From: Sipunculus nudus
Taxonomy: Eukaryota; Annelida; Sipuncula; Golfingiida; Sipunculidae
Length of the DNA: 64,000 nucleotides
Reading direction: 5' to 3'
Assembly: GCA_026874595.1 (NCBI GenBank)
Contig: CM049312.1
Coordinates: forward strand, 65,814,929-65,878,928
Position numbers and translations under genes: made by a program. The notes beneath the pieces are model-generated. The model worked only from the letters and a program-made list of their open reading frames with translations, had not been told where the DNA came from and made no database searches. Below are positions 10,296-22,493 of the stretch, piece after piece. Numbering within the stretch: position 1 is the first letter of the stretch; each line of letters starts with the position of its first letter.

Positions 10296-12319
10296 GTAAA
10301 CATACCGGGGTATAAATTTCTTGCCACGAGGACAGAACCACAGAATGAATGTTAAAAATATTGGAGCGACTGCAGGATCACTCACGCATTGTCTCCAGAT
10401 TATGAGTTTATACGGACGGACGGTATGATGTTAAGGATTCATGTAATTTAAAAGTAAGTGGCAAAATTAAGATACAAGCAGCTGTACATAGAAAAATTTT
10501 CTGTTCGCAGAAGTGTTTTTGCCTCAGAGAGGTGCGCGAGTTATTCTGCAGTCGTGCCAAAATGTTTATACATATCTTATGGAGACAGTTTCCTACTGAA
10601 AACCTATATTTTCTGTTAACTTTTGGATTAAAAAAAATGAGCCAACATTTCACATCCCCGGCAATAAGTCCGGTATACCGGGTCTATCAGCTAGTGCTTT
10701 ATATAGGTGATTGGGCCCCTTTAAATGAGATGTAATTATAATCCGTCCCGGTAACCATGTATGCATGTTTTTCCAGGATAATTTTTCATACAAGTTAACT
10801 TAAGCAGTGTAAATGATCTTTCTGGTCCAAAGGTTGCATATCACAAAATAGTGCGCCACCAACCTCTGAAAAATCCTATCGATAGAATTATTTTTTACAG
10901 CATCGCGTGTTATAGCAGACATCCATGTCGGATCTGACCAGTGATATAGCCTAAAAGGTAATATATGATGTACGGTTGGATGCCATCGCGAAATTTGAAT
11001 TTGTAGGTCATTTTGAAGGTCATTAAGGTCACAAGGTATTCAATTTCGTTTTTCCCTTGTTTGAATATATTATATAGGCCACTTTTTTCATTTAAGATGT
11101 CGATATTATCAACTTCTTTTGTTGATTGCTAATTTAAATTTAGTATCGCAAACCGATATACTTGTAATGGATAAAGATGTAGATAAGTTTCTATAGGACT
11201 GTGGTTTCACTGTAGCTGAATATGTATAACCGTGTGTCTTCACTGTACATATAGTCAGATCATCCTGTCCGTGGGTTTGTGTGTTTGTCTCTCACTCACG
11301 TTTGAGACGTCTGTACACATATATGACCAGCAAAGCATGATCGAATGTAAGTGAGGAAAGAGGTACGAATTTAAAAGTGACTGCTAACACATTTATTTTC
11401 ATCCCATAGCATGCAGAAATTCAAACAGAACCAAGTCAAATCACCCTTTGCCCCATAATAAAAGTTACGTAGGCCTAACCGAAACCGCAATGCATTAAAT
11501 AAAAATTAGGCCTACGAGCAAACACATTCACAGACTTGAACTATACATAAGACATTCTCTACATAATTATTTTTGTTTTAATTGTTATGCGATAAGTAAT
11601 CGATTGTGATTAATTAGGAACATATAAAACACACCCCTTTCGACGGTAATTTCGATTTCTCATTAAATCAATAATTGAACATGTTAGTGAACACCATGTA
11701 CACAGTTTAAATGAATATACTGTTTTTAGTTGTTTCTTTTTCAACTACTTTTTTTCGCTTCTGTTGAAGAACTGTTACTCCATGTGCGTTATGATAGGCC
11801 TATACATACGCGGTTTGCCCATATTCATTTATTAATTCCTTTATCAATTAATATGTATATACCATGTAATACATGTGATGTATAGTCGAGTCAACACCAT
11901 CTATATCCGAAAGTCCGAGTCCAATAAAAATCTTCATATTAAAAGAAATTTAAGCAGAATATTTGAGATAAACATTTTTTTAATTTTAGATTACAAGTGC
12001 CCTTCATTTGAACATTTAACCCCTGACGCAGCCGGTGCCCGCCCCCCCCCCCCCCCCCGGTTGAGCCGTAAGATCTGTCATTTTATTCATTTTCCAGTTA
12101 ATCGTTAGGCGTAATTTCTTCATAGATCTTTTTCATTTCCTAGCAATAAGATTATTTTGTTATGCACAGTTAATTTTTTTCTTATTCATAAATTTGGGAT
12201 CTTAATGCACAGCTCGGTGATTTTCTCCATTAATTAGCATCCAAAATATTACTGTACTGAGAGCGGCGGCCTTTTCGTCATTACATCAGCCTATTTTCCA
12301 TAGGCTGAACATATATTAC

Positions 12320-12320
<1 letters not shown>
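10296..12320. other. Non-coding DNA, possible intron
   Basis: No supported gene. A C-run of about 17 bases lies near 12042-12058. The small ORFs at 10408-10735 and 11875-12108 are not gene-like; the latter reads through the C-run as polyproline. Confidence 0.4.

Positions 12321-12352
<32 letters not shown>
12321..12352. repeat. (TAA)n microsatellite
   Basis: About ten consecutive TAA/ATA triplets. Confidence 0.95.
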
Positions 12353-12454
12353 TATAAACAACAAAAAAATACTAGTATTGCACAATTTTAGAACTTATTT
12401 TTTTCTTAATATCCATCAACCCCTAGCCCAGTATTAGCGCCCCCTGTTCACGAA

Positions 12455-12475
12455 TTACTGGATCCGCCCCTGGCA
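12455..12475. mobile_element. Solo right end of a GGATCCGCCCCTG hAT-type element
   Basis: The text 'actggatccgcccctg' is the right terminal repeat of the MITE family seen at 9571-9776. I could not locate the matching left end, so this is a truncated copy. Confidence 0.4.
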
Positions 12476-12569
12476 GAGCTAAAACGAGGTATACATGTTG
12501 TAATATTCTGTTGGCAATTCACCCATATGTACATACAATCTGTATATAATTTATTACAGAGTTTTCTTT

Positions 12570-12722
12570 TCTACTGGACTCAAGATGAACTCGATCGGAC
12601 TGATTTCTCGAGTCCTTACCTCTGAGTTCGCGTACAAGTCCGAGTCCAGGACCCTCCGAGTCCAAGCCAGAGTCGGAGTCCTTAAAAAGGTGGACTCGAG
12701 TCAATGTCCGGACTGGAGTCAT
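12570..12722. repeat. GACTC/GAGTC-rich repeat
   Basis: About a dozen GAGTC, GACTC or close variants within 150 bp ('gactcgagtcaatgtccgga', 'tccgagtccaggaccctccg'). The degenerate 6- to 20-bp periodicity is minisatellite-like. A short similar piece occurs at 11885-11925 ('agtcgagtcaacacc', 'aagtccgagtcc'). Confidence 0.5.
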
Positions 12723-13526
12723 ATATATCACTGCATGGTATATATACTGTTATAATTCCTAAAGCCCGTGTTTTTGTAGGCCTGTACTGAACTGTAATAT
12801 GCAAAAAGTGAACATTCAGTAAACGGCATACAAAGCTAGGCCTATAACATATAGGCCTATTGTGAATCATGTAATATTCCTGCATACAAATACAGACAAA
12901 GTATTTGTACTTATGACAGACAATAAGTACATATAAGGTCAAGGCTACTAAAAATCAACTTTGAAATTTTGGTTAAGTTAGGCCCCCTAAATCTCGGCCT
13001 CCTTTGGTTAATTAGCTATAGGTTGTACCCTGTTCCTGTCAGATGTACCCTGATTGCCAAAGCTCCGTACAAGTTTACATGTGAGCAAACGGGGCCTCAG
13101 TAGGGACAATCTCCACTGTCCCTTTCTCCTCCTCTGACATACGGAAATAATACAATGAATTATATTGCAGAAAATGAAAAGTTATATGGAGATAAATTAT
13201 TATGTTTAACCAGTGGAATAATATAATTAATAGGTTTTACAGACCCACTGTTCAACCTTCACTTCAGTTAATTGAATATTCAGGTTGGCGACGACTTTCA
13301 GGTAGGCAATGCTTATAGTGATTTTACTATGTTAATGCAAATTTTAGATTAAAATTTAAAAGAAAGCTCTGTTCACAGATGTTTGAGAGTTGTGGACATT
13401 TCCCCATACAGGCTACACTACTATTTCCCATTTAATTGTCCACTTAACTGAAAAGCATTATTAACAAAAAGCTTATACCAAAACTAATACCTTTTATAAT
13501 ACAGTATATGACTATGTTGTTATGTC

Positions 13527-13582
<56 letters not shown>

Positions 13583-13869
13583 GTACTTCTTGTTTAAATC
13601 ATACGCATATGTATAATATACTTCAGCATATACATGTTTAATGAAATATCGATTATATAAGTTTTCGCTTTTAACCTCAATTAACAATACCTTACCAAAG
13701 CAGGCAACAATTTCTGGATACCAAAGGCTGCCACTCAGACATGTCGCGAACCGGTAGGCCTATCGCCATTTGCCGGCGCAAAAATAACCTTCCTCTCAGG
13801 TGTTGTTGTTTTTTCCGTATGTAGTCTTGGTCGTGTTGACAACCATACCATTCAACGTAGCAACGGGTG
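12723..13869. other. Non-coding DNA with a (TA)n array at 13529-13579
   Basis: AT-rich sequence without a supported gene. The (TA)n run is about 51 bp. The 65-codon minus-strand ORFs at 13692-13993 straddle the left end of the hAT element and a G-run and are not credible. Confidence 0.5.
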
Positions 13870-16800
13870 CAGTGGCGGATCCAGAACAAAATGATAGTGG
13901 GGGGGGGGGGGGGGGGGGGGGGCGCGACGGGTGAGAGTCTTTGCTTTTCTCGAGTTCGAGGGACGAGGGTGTTGGAGGGGGTTTCTCCTTCACACGGTGC
14001 GGATTTTTTTTAAATATGAGGATTCAGAAATCAAAATTGAAGCATGTTTTTGGGCACTTAAACAGACATTTTTGTTTCTGATAAGTTGAGAGGAAAAAAT
14101 GCTCAGTTTTAGAATATAACCATGTATGTTGACAATTTAAGTCCTGCAACTATTTCTCATCAGAGTCAAGAATATCAACCAAATCCATCCTGCGAGTATG
14201 CTTCCTTGCAAATTCACTTATGATGGCCTCTTTGTCAATATCTTTCTCATAATGAATGTGCATCATCGCCAACCCGCTCAGCCTTTTTTGTCCCATTGTG
14301 TTTCTCAAATAAGTTTTTAGCCTCCTCATACTGGAAAAACTACGTTCACACTCGCTTGTGGTCACTGGGAGTGTTGTCATGATTTGCAGTAGGGTGTGAA
14401 TGTTAGGGTACAAAACCTTGTCTGCATGGTCTATACTTTCTTCGACTGTTGAAGGGACACGACCCTGCCATGCCTGCCATTTCTTCCTCCAACATTCAAG
14501 TTCATTGTCAAAATTGTCTGGGAAGGGCACATCAGCTTGATAGATTTGCAGCATCCCTTTCAAGTCAATATTTTCTTGAAGCTCACTTGGAATATGAAAT
14601 AACCCATTTGTTGCTTTTTGTTGGCTTTCCGCAAATTTATCCTCCAGCTGTGTGAGCATATGATCCAGGAAAGGAACTGCAGGAGTCAATCTGTAATGTT
14701 CCTCAATGGTTTTAGCTGACGAATTTTTCTTGTTTTTTTTTACGTCCACATTTCCTTGGTAGCTTTGGCTCATCGGCATTCACACTCTTGCCCAAGCTTT
14801 CTGCTATTTCATATCATTTCTGTTTTTTTGGCTCTACGTGTTCTCTTGTTGATTGAAGATCACTCTTAACTACTGAAACCTCTTGCATCGCCTTGCAGAT
14901 ATTATGATTCCTGGCTTGTAGGCTTGAGTATAGTCCCTTAGCAAAGCCCAGAACATTCTTGGAAACAACAAACGCCATAAGGAAATCAAAGTTTTTAACT
15001 GCCAAGAGCAGTGATTTTGCGCTTGTTAAACTTCCTTGGTTCCAAAGGGAAGGATTTTCTAAGATATCTTGAAAGACATCCACAACAGCAACATAAAGAT
15101 CTTTGAATGTCTCAAAGGCCTGGTGTCTCTTCACCCATCTGGTCTTACACATGTTGATTAATTTATTTTTCTTTTCACCTGGGTAGATTTCTCTGATTTT
15201 CTCCTCTAAAATCTCCTGCCTTTCAGGTGAATATCTGAAGAATATGCTGATTTCCACCATGATTATCATAATATTTCTAATTGGTTGCAGCTCACAGGAT
15301 TTGACGATGCACATACAATGCAGAGGGAATCTCACTTTGTATTCTGGCTGCATTGCCTCGAATTTTTCCAGTCATATTCCCAGCTCCATCATACCCTTGT
15401 CCCCGCATATAGTTGACATCAAGTCCAAATGATCTCAGTTGGCCGAGAATTGTCCTCGCCAGTGCCTCACCATTGACTCCATCCTTGCAATGTATAAAGT
15501 CAACAAATTCTTCACGAATATTGTTTTTGCAGTCTACAAAACGCAGCACTAAGGAAAGCTGTTCCTTGTTTGACACATCAGTACACTCATCCGCAAGAAC
15601 ACTGAAATACTTCACTCTCTTGATTTCCTCAATAATGTTCTTTCTGAGATAATCTCCACACAGTTCAATAAGTTGATTCTGAACTGTTTTTGAACGATAT
15701 GATGCGTTTCTAGGGCATGTGCGAAAGTGCTTTTCCAGGTCTTTATCACCAGATGAAACACGGAAGTCGAGCAACACTTGAAAGTTTCCCGGATTACCTC
15801 CATTTTCTTCTCTTTCGTCCATATCAATGTCATATGTGTCTTCACTTTTATCATGCCTATCTTCACGGTGACCCCGAAATGCAATATTTTGTCTCCCACA
15901 TAGAATCACTGTTTCCAGAATACCGCGTAACTTATTCCTGTTTTCCGTAATGCGTTTGGCCCTTACATTATTCAACTGTACTGATACATCATCTTGTTTT
16001 TGTTCTGTAATGGACGTAAAGCTGATCATATCTAATACTGCATTTTGATGGTACTGGCTTTTTCCATGCGCATCTAGATCAGTAGTGGCATTTTTGAATT
16101 TTTTCATAGGACCTTTCACCAGAGCTCCCTTTTGGCGGTGCCCCTTGCGAACATTGCACAAGGTACACAGAATGCCCCATCCTGAGCTTTGCTGTATACT
16201 AGCTAGTTGTATTTTAATAGCCATTCGTATTTGAAGCTTCTGTTACAGGCCCCTTCTTTATGTTTTGGAAATTGGTATTTACTGTCAGGTTTGTTAATGT
16301 TTTGTAAAATCCTGTATTTTTCTTCCGGGTTGAGCTCATCCGTAATGTTGTAGACCTCACCAAATTCGTTAGGAGGGCAGAGATTGGCAAAAGAAGTTGA
16401 TGCTGTTTCAGGCTATAATAAAAAAATGTTGTAAGCTACAGCGAACAGTCATGGGTATGTATTATGCATAACTTGCAAGCATGATAGGTGAACAGTTCAA
16501 GACACTTCTGAATTACAAGGCTGTATGTCAAGAAGCTTCCATGAAAATGGATGTATCAGTAACCTGTAGGGCCGAATAAAAAACGGATAACTGCATCCCT
16601 GTTCACAGAATATCATAGTGGAACCAGGAGGATTTTAAGTGTCATTAGTGTTCCAATTGTAAATACATTTTGTTCTTCGCTGTTTTTGTTTTATTATTCG
16701 GCATTTTTTATTTTGCTTTATGTCAAATACGACTGGTTATCTGATAATATAAATGAATATTAATGAATACAGACCCAGCAGATCACTACTAACATGATGC

Positions 16801-18330
16801 TAAATACCACGTGATACTATACCAATTTAATTGTGCTTCCTACAATTAAAAAAAAATTATTTCAATGGATTTGATTTTTTTTTTTAATTTTAGACCAAAG
16901 TGTGTCCCAATTGACAGCAGCTAAAATAAAACATATTCATGCAGCTTCACTGCAGTTGGCAAACAATCAGGATTCATGCAATTAACATCCATAGATATAT
17001 GTAATAAAACATGTATATTTTTTAAATAAAACTTGCCAATTACTCAACACTTCACAAATTATTTTTAAAAAATAAAAAATCATATTTAAAAGAGCAGATG
17101 GTTCATGCAATTAGTTAATACTTTACAATGAAAACAAAAGCAATAATAAAGGGCTAACAAAATTTTAAATAATAGGTAAGGTTTCTACGTACACTTTACC
17201 TCCTTTCAGTGGGCACTTCTATAAACTCGGCAATCTAAGGCTCTCAACATTATTCAGGTTTTGACTCAAGTAGGAATAAAAAAAGAACGACAGACCTGTT
17301 TAAATTTGACACTTTCATGTTTTGCTCTGGGATGAAATTGGAAAGCTTTAAATCTCTCGGTATAGACACCCTCTGGCAAGTAACCATAAACTTTACCTGA
17401 TTGCTAATCAGGTTTTGAAATGTTTAGGTTTATATTTAGGTATACTAGAGCTTTTAATTGTCAAAACATGTAAATGCTTTTGTAGGAAGAATGTATTATT
17501 TCGAATTCTTACCTTCAGCAAAGGCCCTACTGCGCTTCGGCGTAGGGAACTGTTTCAGAGATGATTGCCTTTTCATTTTGATATTAGCATGCTGTTTCTG
17601 GTCCAGAGAGATGTTGCACATAACATGTGATCTAAGACACACAGCACTGACTAATGGCTGGACAAGTTGGGTAAATGTACTTCAGGCTTCCCTCGCAATT
17701 GGATGGGATAGCCAGGGCATCAGGTCAACTCACACTAAAGTCAGCTCATGATGGACATACAATACATCACTGCTGTTTCACTTGCTGAAATCAGGTTAAT
17801 TCTCTACTTGAGCTGCTATGCAGTGCACAGCTCATTAACAGCCAACCACATGCCTTCCAGCAGGGTGTTGGTTTACCTGTTCTAGGTGGCTATCACAAAC
17901 TTAAGGGCTGAATTAAATATGTATAAATATACAACACACTTCTGTTTGTCAGAAAGGTCTTAAAGGTTAACATCATTTGTCACCTTGTAATACCTAGTGA
18001 CTTGCTGGTATGCAAGGTCCTGACACTGGTGTACTGGGCTTTATCCAGTGCAGCCAGTACACGGACTAGCTAAAGTACGTGGATTTAGTATCGGAGATAT
18101 AAGACTATTCCTTAGCATTTACTCACTGACAAATTAATATTTCTGGTACTTTTGTTTTTGGGTGATTCATGCATTGCTGGATATCTTGATGTGATATTTC
18201 ACTGCCAAGAAGTTAATTTGGAAAAGGTAAAAAGAGTACCTTAACCAGAATACATATGCAGTTTTCATGATCTCGAAAAAAAATCTAATGGGGGCGATCG
18301 CCCCTTGTGCCCCCCTTGGATCCGCCACTG
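13870..18330. mobile_element. hAT-superfamily DNA transposon, 4.46 kb, decayed
   Basis: The left end 'cagtggcggatccagaacaa' and the right end '...ttggatccgccactg' form a 15-bp inverted repeat with one mismatch (CAGTGGCGGATCCA(G/A)), typical of hAT termini. Between them a minus-strand transposase relic (14150-16415) is related to the DUF4371/hATC proteins often labelled zinc-finger MYM-type 1-like. About 1.9 kb between the transposase start and the right end is non-coding. An 8-bp target duplication is expected, but I do not see one (left flank aacgggtg, right flank gggtgggt). Either the ends have been trimmed or the duplication has mutated. A 21-base G-run follows the left end. Confidence 0.8.
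14150..16415 (-). pseudogene. hAT transposase relic (TTF zinc finger, DUF4371, hATC)
   Basis: Reading down the minus strand, a splice-acceptor-like 'ttattatag' precedes the first recognisable segment (16415). Next come a TTF-type zinc-finger region ('FPKHKEGACNRSFKYEWLL', cysteines, then 'HGKSQYHQNAV'), the DUF4371 core ('KYFSVLADECTDVSNKEQLS', 'RGQGYDGAGNMTG'), a linker with 'KTRWVKRHQAFETFKDL', and a C-terminal hATC dimerisation region ('PVTTSECERSFSSMRRLK', 'MMHIHYEKDIDKEAI'). The catalytic Asp of 'LADECTD' and the Asp of 'YDGAGNM' are present. The frame is broken by an in-frame TAG in the finger region, frameshifts near 16120 and 15300, a TGA near 14815 and a shift in the poly-A run near 14735. 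No active transposase could be made. Confidence 0.85.
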
Positions 18331-19644
18331 GGGTGGGTAATCAACCGCTGATGATATCAAAATTAAGAAACACCTTTATTGACTGATATTATTCAGAACA
18401 CACATAACTTTGGATTGCACTATTATTACGTCAGCAAAGTAAGTAAACGTGATTTACAAGCATTTTAGGAGACACGTCTTTTCCAACTGCGTAATTTCGC
18501 CGATCCATCGCTTGAAGGTAATCATATAATGAATAATGGATGCAAATTAAATTTGTTGTTCTATGTAACCCCATGTGGCCACATGGGTAAAGTGATTTAA
18601 CTATATATGTTACTTTGTTTTAATTTGTGTCTAGTAATACATTTATTTTGCACATTAGAACCACAAATTCAAGAAAATGTCCCGCTTCTTGCCTATGAAT
18701 TAATCTCGAACATTTGATGTTAGGTGTCTCAGTGTGTACGTACAGGTCAATACGCGTGTCCGGAGATACATGCTCTCTAGTATAGGAGGTTATAAATAGC
18801 GAAGGGCTTTTGACCAGTGTGGATGAAAAAAAGGAACATGGTGGCAAGCAATTGAAACGTTGTACGCATCGGGGGAATTTATTTTCTTCATACTTCATGT
18901 AATCCGTACTGGTTCAACTCTGAGGTGTAGAACCACAGTGTTGTTTGTTCTGGTCTGGAATGTTCAGGATCTTTGGGCGCGTGTGTATTATGTATTGTTG
19001 TGTTCTTTAGATTGTTCATGAAATAGAAGTTTCTGGGCTTTGGGTGAAAAAGTTGTAAATAAGGGCCGTGTTTAGAGCCGAGGGGAGAGAGAAATATTCC
19101 AGCGGACACGGAAGAGTGTGAGTCAGTTTGTGGACCTTTCCAATAATTGCAGCATTTATAGATATTCTTCGAACTTTGTAACAGATTTTATTCAGTTTGT
19201 CTTTGGGACTATTACCAGAACTTCCCTTTTTGATTACAACATATTGATTTCGGGATTGAATTGGACTTTTGTTCTCTGAGAAGATTTCCGTGAACTGTTC
19301 ATCTGGATTATATGTTTTAAAGGACTTGTTGAGCTGTGACAGTGGTGGTGTCCAGAAAAGCCTACCCAGTCAACACAGTGAACTCACCATTATATCACAG
19401 TGACATCACATTTTACATCTCATCACGACCTCAAAGTGAAACCACAAATTTATGTCACACTGACCTCGCATTGTGATATCACAGATATGATGTCACTGTG
19501 TTATAACTGTGATATATCCAATTCAGAACATTTTTATGCTTCAATACTTTTATTTGTTTAAAAAGCCATGCTTACCAAACAGGTTAGACATATGCTATTG
19601 CTATCATTAAAACAGTTGTGGGAAAATGTCTCTTTTATGAAAGG
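18331..19644. other. Non-coding DNA; dispersed TGTGATATCACAG-type repeat at 19365-19512
   Basis: 19365-19512 reads 'gtcaacacagtgaactcacc', 'tatatcacagtgacatcaca' and 'atgtcactgtgttataactg', full of short inverted TGACATCAC/GTGATATCAC words. A related stretch lies at 30425-30645 and ends with the inverse 'catgtgttgacatgg'. No gene is supported in the rest. Confidence 0.45.
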
Positions 19645-20320
19645 AGTCGGAGACAGCATGCTCAGAGACGTCTGGGCTCTGTCGGAGATTGTATGCTCGA
19701 AGTCTGGACTGGAGTCGGAGACAACATGCTCGAAGTCTGGGCTCAACGGCGACAGCATGCTCGAAGTCTGGGCTGGAGTCGGAGACAGCATGCTCGAAGT
19801 CTGGACTGGAAGTGGAGACAGCATGCCCAGAGACGTCTGGGCTGGAGGCGGAGACAGCATACTCAAAGTCTGGGCTCAAAAAGGCGACAGTATGCTTGAA
19901 ATGTGGACTGGAGGTGGAGACAGCATGCTCAGAGAAGTCTGGACTAAGGGGGAGACAGCATGCTCAAAGTCTGGGCTAGAAACGGCAACAGTACGCTCGA
20001 AGTCTGGCCTGGAGTTGGAGAAAACATGCTCCAAGTCTGGGCAAGAGGTGGAGACAGCATGCTCAGAGAAGTCTGAGCTGGAGGCGGAGACAGCATGCTC
20101 AACGTCAGTGCTCGAAAAAGTGAAAGCATGCTCGAAGTCTGGGCTGGAGTCGGAGACAGCATGATCGAAGTCTGGGCTGGAGGCAAAGACAGCATGCTCG
20201 AAGTCTGGACAAGAGATGGAGAAAGCATGTTTAAAATATTCTGGGCTGGAGGCGAAGACATAATGCTCAAAGTAGTGGGCTGGCAGTGGAGACAGCATAG
20301 TCCAAGAATTCTGGGATGGC
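19645..20320. repeat. 33-bp minisatellite, about 20 variant copies
   Basis: The unit is approximately 'gtctgggctggagtcggaga' plus 'cagcatgctcgaa' (33 bp), with variants of 30 to 39 bp that insert 'agagac' or lose a codon. Because 33 is divisible by three and the unit lacks stops in several frames, long ORFs appear on both strands: about 198 codons on plus and 187, 108 and 102 codons on minus. They encode 11-residue repeats such as KSGLESETACS (plus) and SPDFEHAVSAS (minus). Which strand, if any, is translated is not shown. Confidence 0.9.
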
Positions 20321-20390
20321 AGTTTAGGAGGAATAGGCAAGGTCACTGCTATCAGTGTCACTTCTGCAGGCTTCGCTAGCTTTTCAGGAA
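19876..20390 (-). CDS. Possible exon encoding an 11-residue repeat protein
   Basis: On the minus strand a good acceptor, 'ttctgttttgtag', ends at 20391. It is followed by a non-repetitive coding-like lead (VPEKLAKPAEVTLIAVTLPI, then PPKLPSQNSW) running into the repeats SPDFEHAVSASS... until a stop near 19876. The acceptor plus unique lead are what make me prefer this strand. The repeats are Ser/Pro/Asp/Glu/Phe-rich with no Cys, so they are likely disordered. No donor, partner exon or known family was found. It could equally be a minisatellite that happens to be open. Confidence 0.3.
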
Positions 20391-20751
20391 CTACAAAACA
20401 GAATATTTTTTTTTCTATGTAAAACAAAGATAATGACAATAAAAAAGCCTAAGATTGTAGGCCATTGCAAAGAAATATGTAACAAAGTGTTTGATTGCAA
20501 GTTAAGTTGTTCAGGAACTTAAAAAGCAAAGGAGTAACATTCCCTCAAGATCATTTGTTGAAACTTCAGTGATCAGATATCAGCTAAAGAAATAAAGTAA
20601 TTATACTGTCTTCAAGTGAGTCATCAGAATAAACATATCTCTGTGGGTATGCATAACATTAATAATGATGTCTTTCACGTCACTGTGTAAACAATTTTAT
20701 ACCATAAAATTGCTATATACATAGATTGTAGGTTGTGTTTCCATAAAATAA

Positions 20752-21966
20752 TTGTATCCCCCAAAACGAAGTTTTGCGGATACTATGTTTTTGACCGGGT
20801 TCTGCCGCCGCCGCCGCCGCCGCGTTCGTTTCCGGAGAACTCCTCTGAGACTACAGGACAATTTTTCCGAAACTTGCACCAATTATCGGGTCACATGTGA
20901 ACTGGTGCCTAACTAATTGGCGTTGACCTCTGACCTTTCCTCTCTGCCTAGCGTCAATTTGTGCGTCTGTTTCCACACATAAACCCCATATCTCGGGAAC
21001 CGTTTGACCGATCAGGAAATTTTTTTTTGTATAAATGTAGCCCTTGGATAGCTTTATAACATACAAAAAAATGGTGGCGCCACCTGCAACCATGTTTGCA
21101 CAGTGTCCATCTGTTCGTCTGCCTTGGGTTAAAATCACTCATATCTCTGCATTGGTTTGACTTATTCACCTGAAATTCGGCATGCGTAAAAATCCTGGAT
21201 AGCTTTCTAGACTTTATGACAGGTGGCGCTACCTACATTCACGTTCACGCTAGAGACATCCATGCTTATATCTCCGGACTGGTTTGACTTATCTTCCTGA
21301 AAATTTGCCTGTGTATAGATCTCTCATAGCTCCTTATCATAAGCAAAACTGGTGGCGCCGCTTGCAACCATTTTTGCACAGCGTCCGTCTGTTTGTCTGC
21401 CATGGGATAAAATCACTCATATCTCGGCAGTGGTTTGACACATCATCCTAAAATTTTGCAGGTTTAAACATCCTGGACAGCTTTCTTGATTTTATGACAG
21501 GTGGCGCCATCTACATTCTAGTTTAACGCTGCAGACATCCAAGCACATACATCCGGAACCGTTTGACCGCACATACATCGGGAACCGTTTTACCGATTTG
21601 GCCAAAATTGTGCATGTGTATAGATCTCACAAAGCTCTTTTTCATACACAAACCTGGAGGGGCCATCTGCAATCTTTTATGCACAGCGTCCGTCTGTTTG
21701 TCTGCCATGGGCTAAAATCACTCATATCTCAGTAGTGGTTTGACTTATCCGCCTAAAATTTTGCGTGTTTATACATCTTGGATAGCTATCTGGATTTTGC
21801 CGTAGGTGGCGCAACCTACATACACATTTTGGCTGCAGACATCCATGCTAATATGCAACACACCTCACTCTATTTCCCCTTGCCACTCAATCCATGCCTC
21901 ACTTCACCCGTTCCACTCTGATTCTGGCGGATGCACGTAGTCGCTTGTCGACTACCCGTATTCTAG
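20752..21966 (+). mobile_element. Helitron-like (pearl/HINE-type) non-autonomous element, copy 1
   Basis: The 5' end carries a near-perfect palindrome ('gtatcc.ccaaaacgaagttttgcggatac'). The 3' end shows a hairpin 'gtagtcgcttgtcgactac' followed seven bases later by CTAG and then T. That matches the Helitron rule of a hairpin shortly before CTRR-T. The interior has paired modules built on GGTGGCGCCACC near 21073/21222, 21349/21500 and 21654/21803, i.e. three tandem units of about 280-305 bp, each made of two halves of about 150 bp. Bivalve pearl elements are known for tandem cores of about 160 bp. No Rep/helicase is encoded. An inverted sister copy is at 51034-52262. Confidence 0.7.
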
Positions 21967-22432
21967 TTATATAAATCAGTGTGATTTTTGTTAAATTAAA
22001 CCATTTTAGATAAATATTTTAGACAATATTTTTTAATAGATAATATATGTTTAATAGTGAAGGGAAAGCCTGAAAGAAGAAAACAAAACCAAGAGTAGGC
22101 TAGACTACACATTTACCTAGAAACTCGCTATGTGACTTAAACAGGCTGTTTAATCCATTTTCCTTAGGACTGCGTGTTTGGTCCTGTGTACTGGACTATA
22201 AACAGTTCACTTGCCTATACCTATTAAGACTGCCCAATGTCCTTCACATATTATAGCTCATAATATAATACTTATAGCATTCCAGCAATTTTCAGCTATA
22301 ACTGCTTGAAACAAAGTCGACTTTAATGGGTTATAGACCTATTGGTATACAGTATTCTTACCATTGTTGACTGAAACCAGGCCCGTAGGCTGACTGCTGA
22401 GTGGGAGGGTTCGTTTTCACTGTTGGTGGAAC

Positions 22433-22493
<61 letters not shown>

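Noticed and set aside
13862-18338. 8-bp target duplication around the hAT element
   Set aside because: Flanks aacgggtg and gggtgggt share only a gggtg word at different offsets, so no duplication is claimed.
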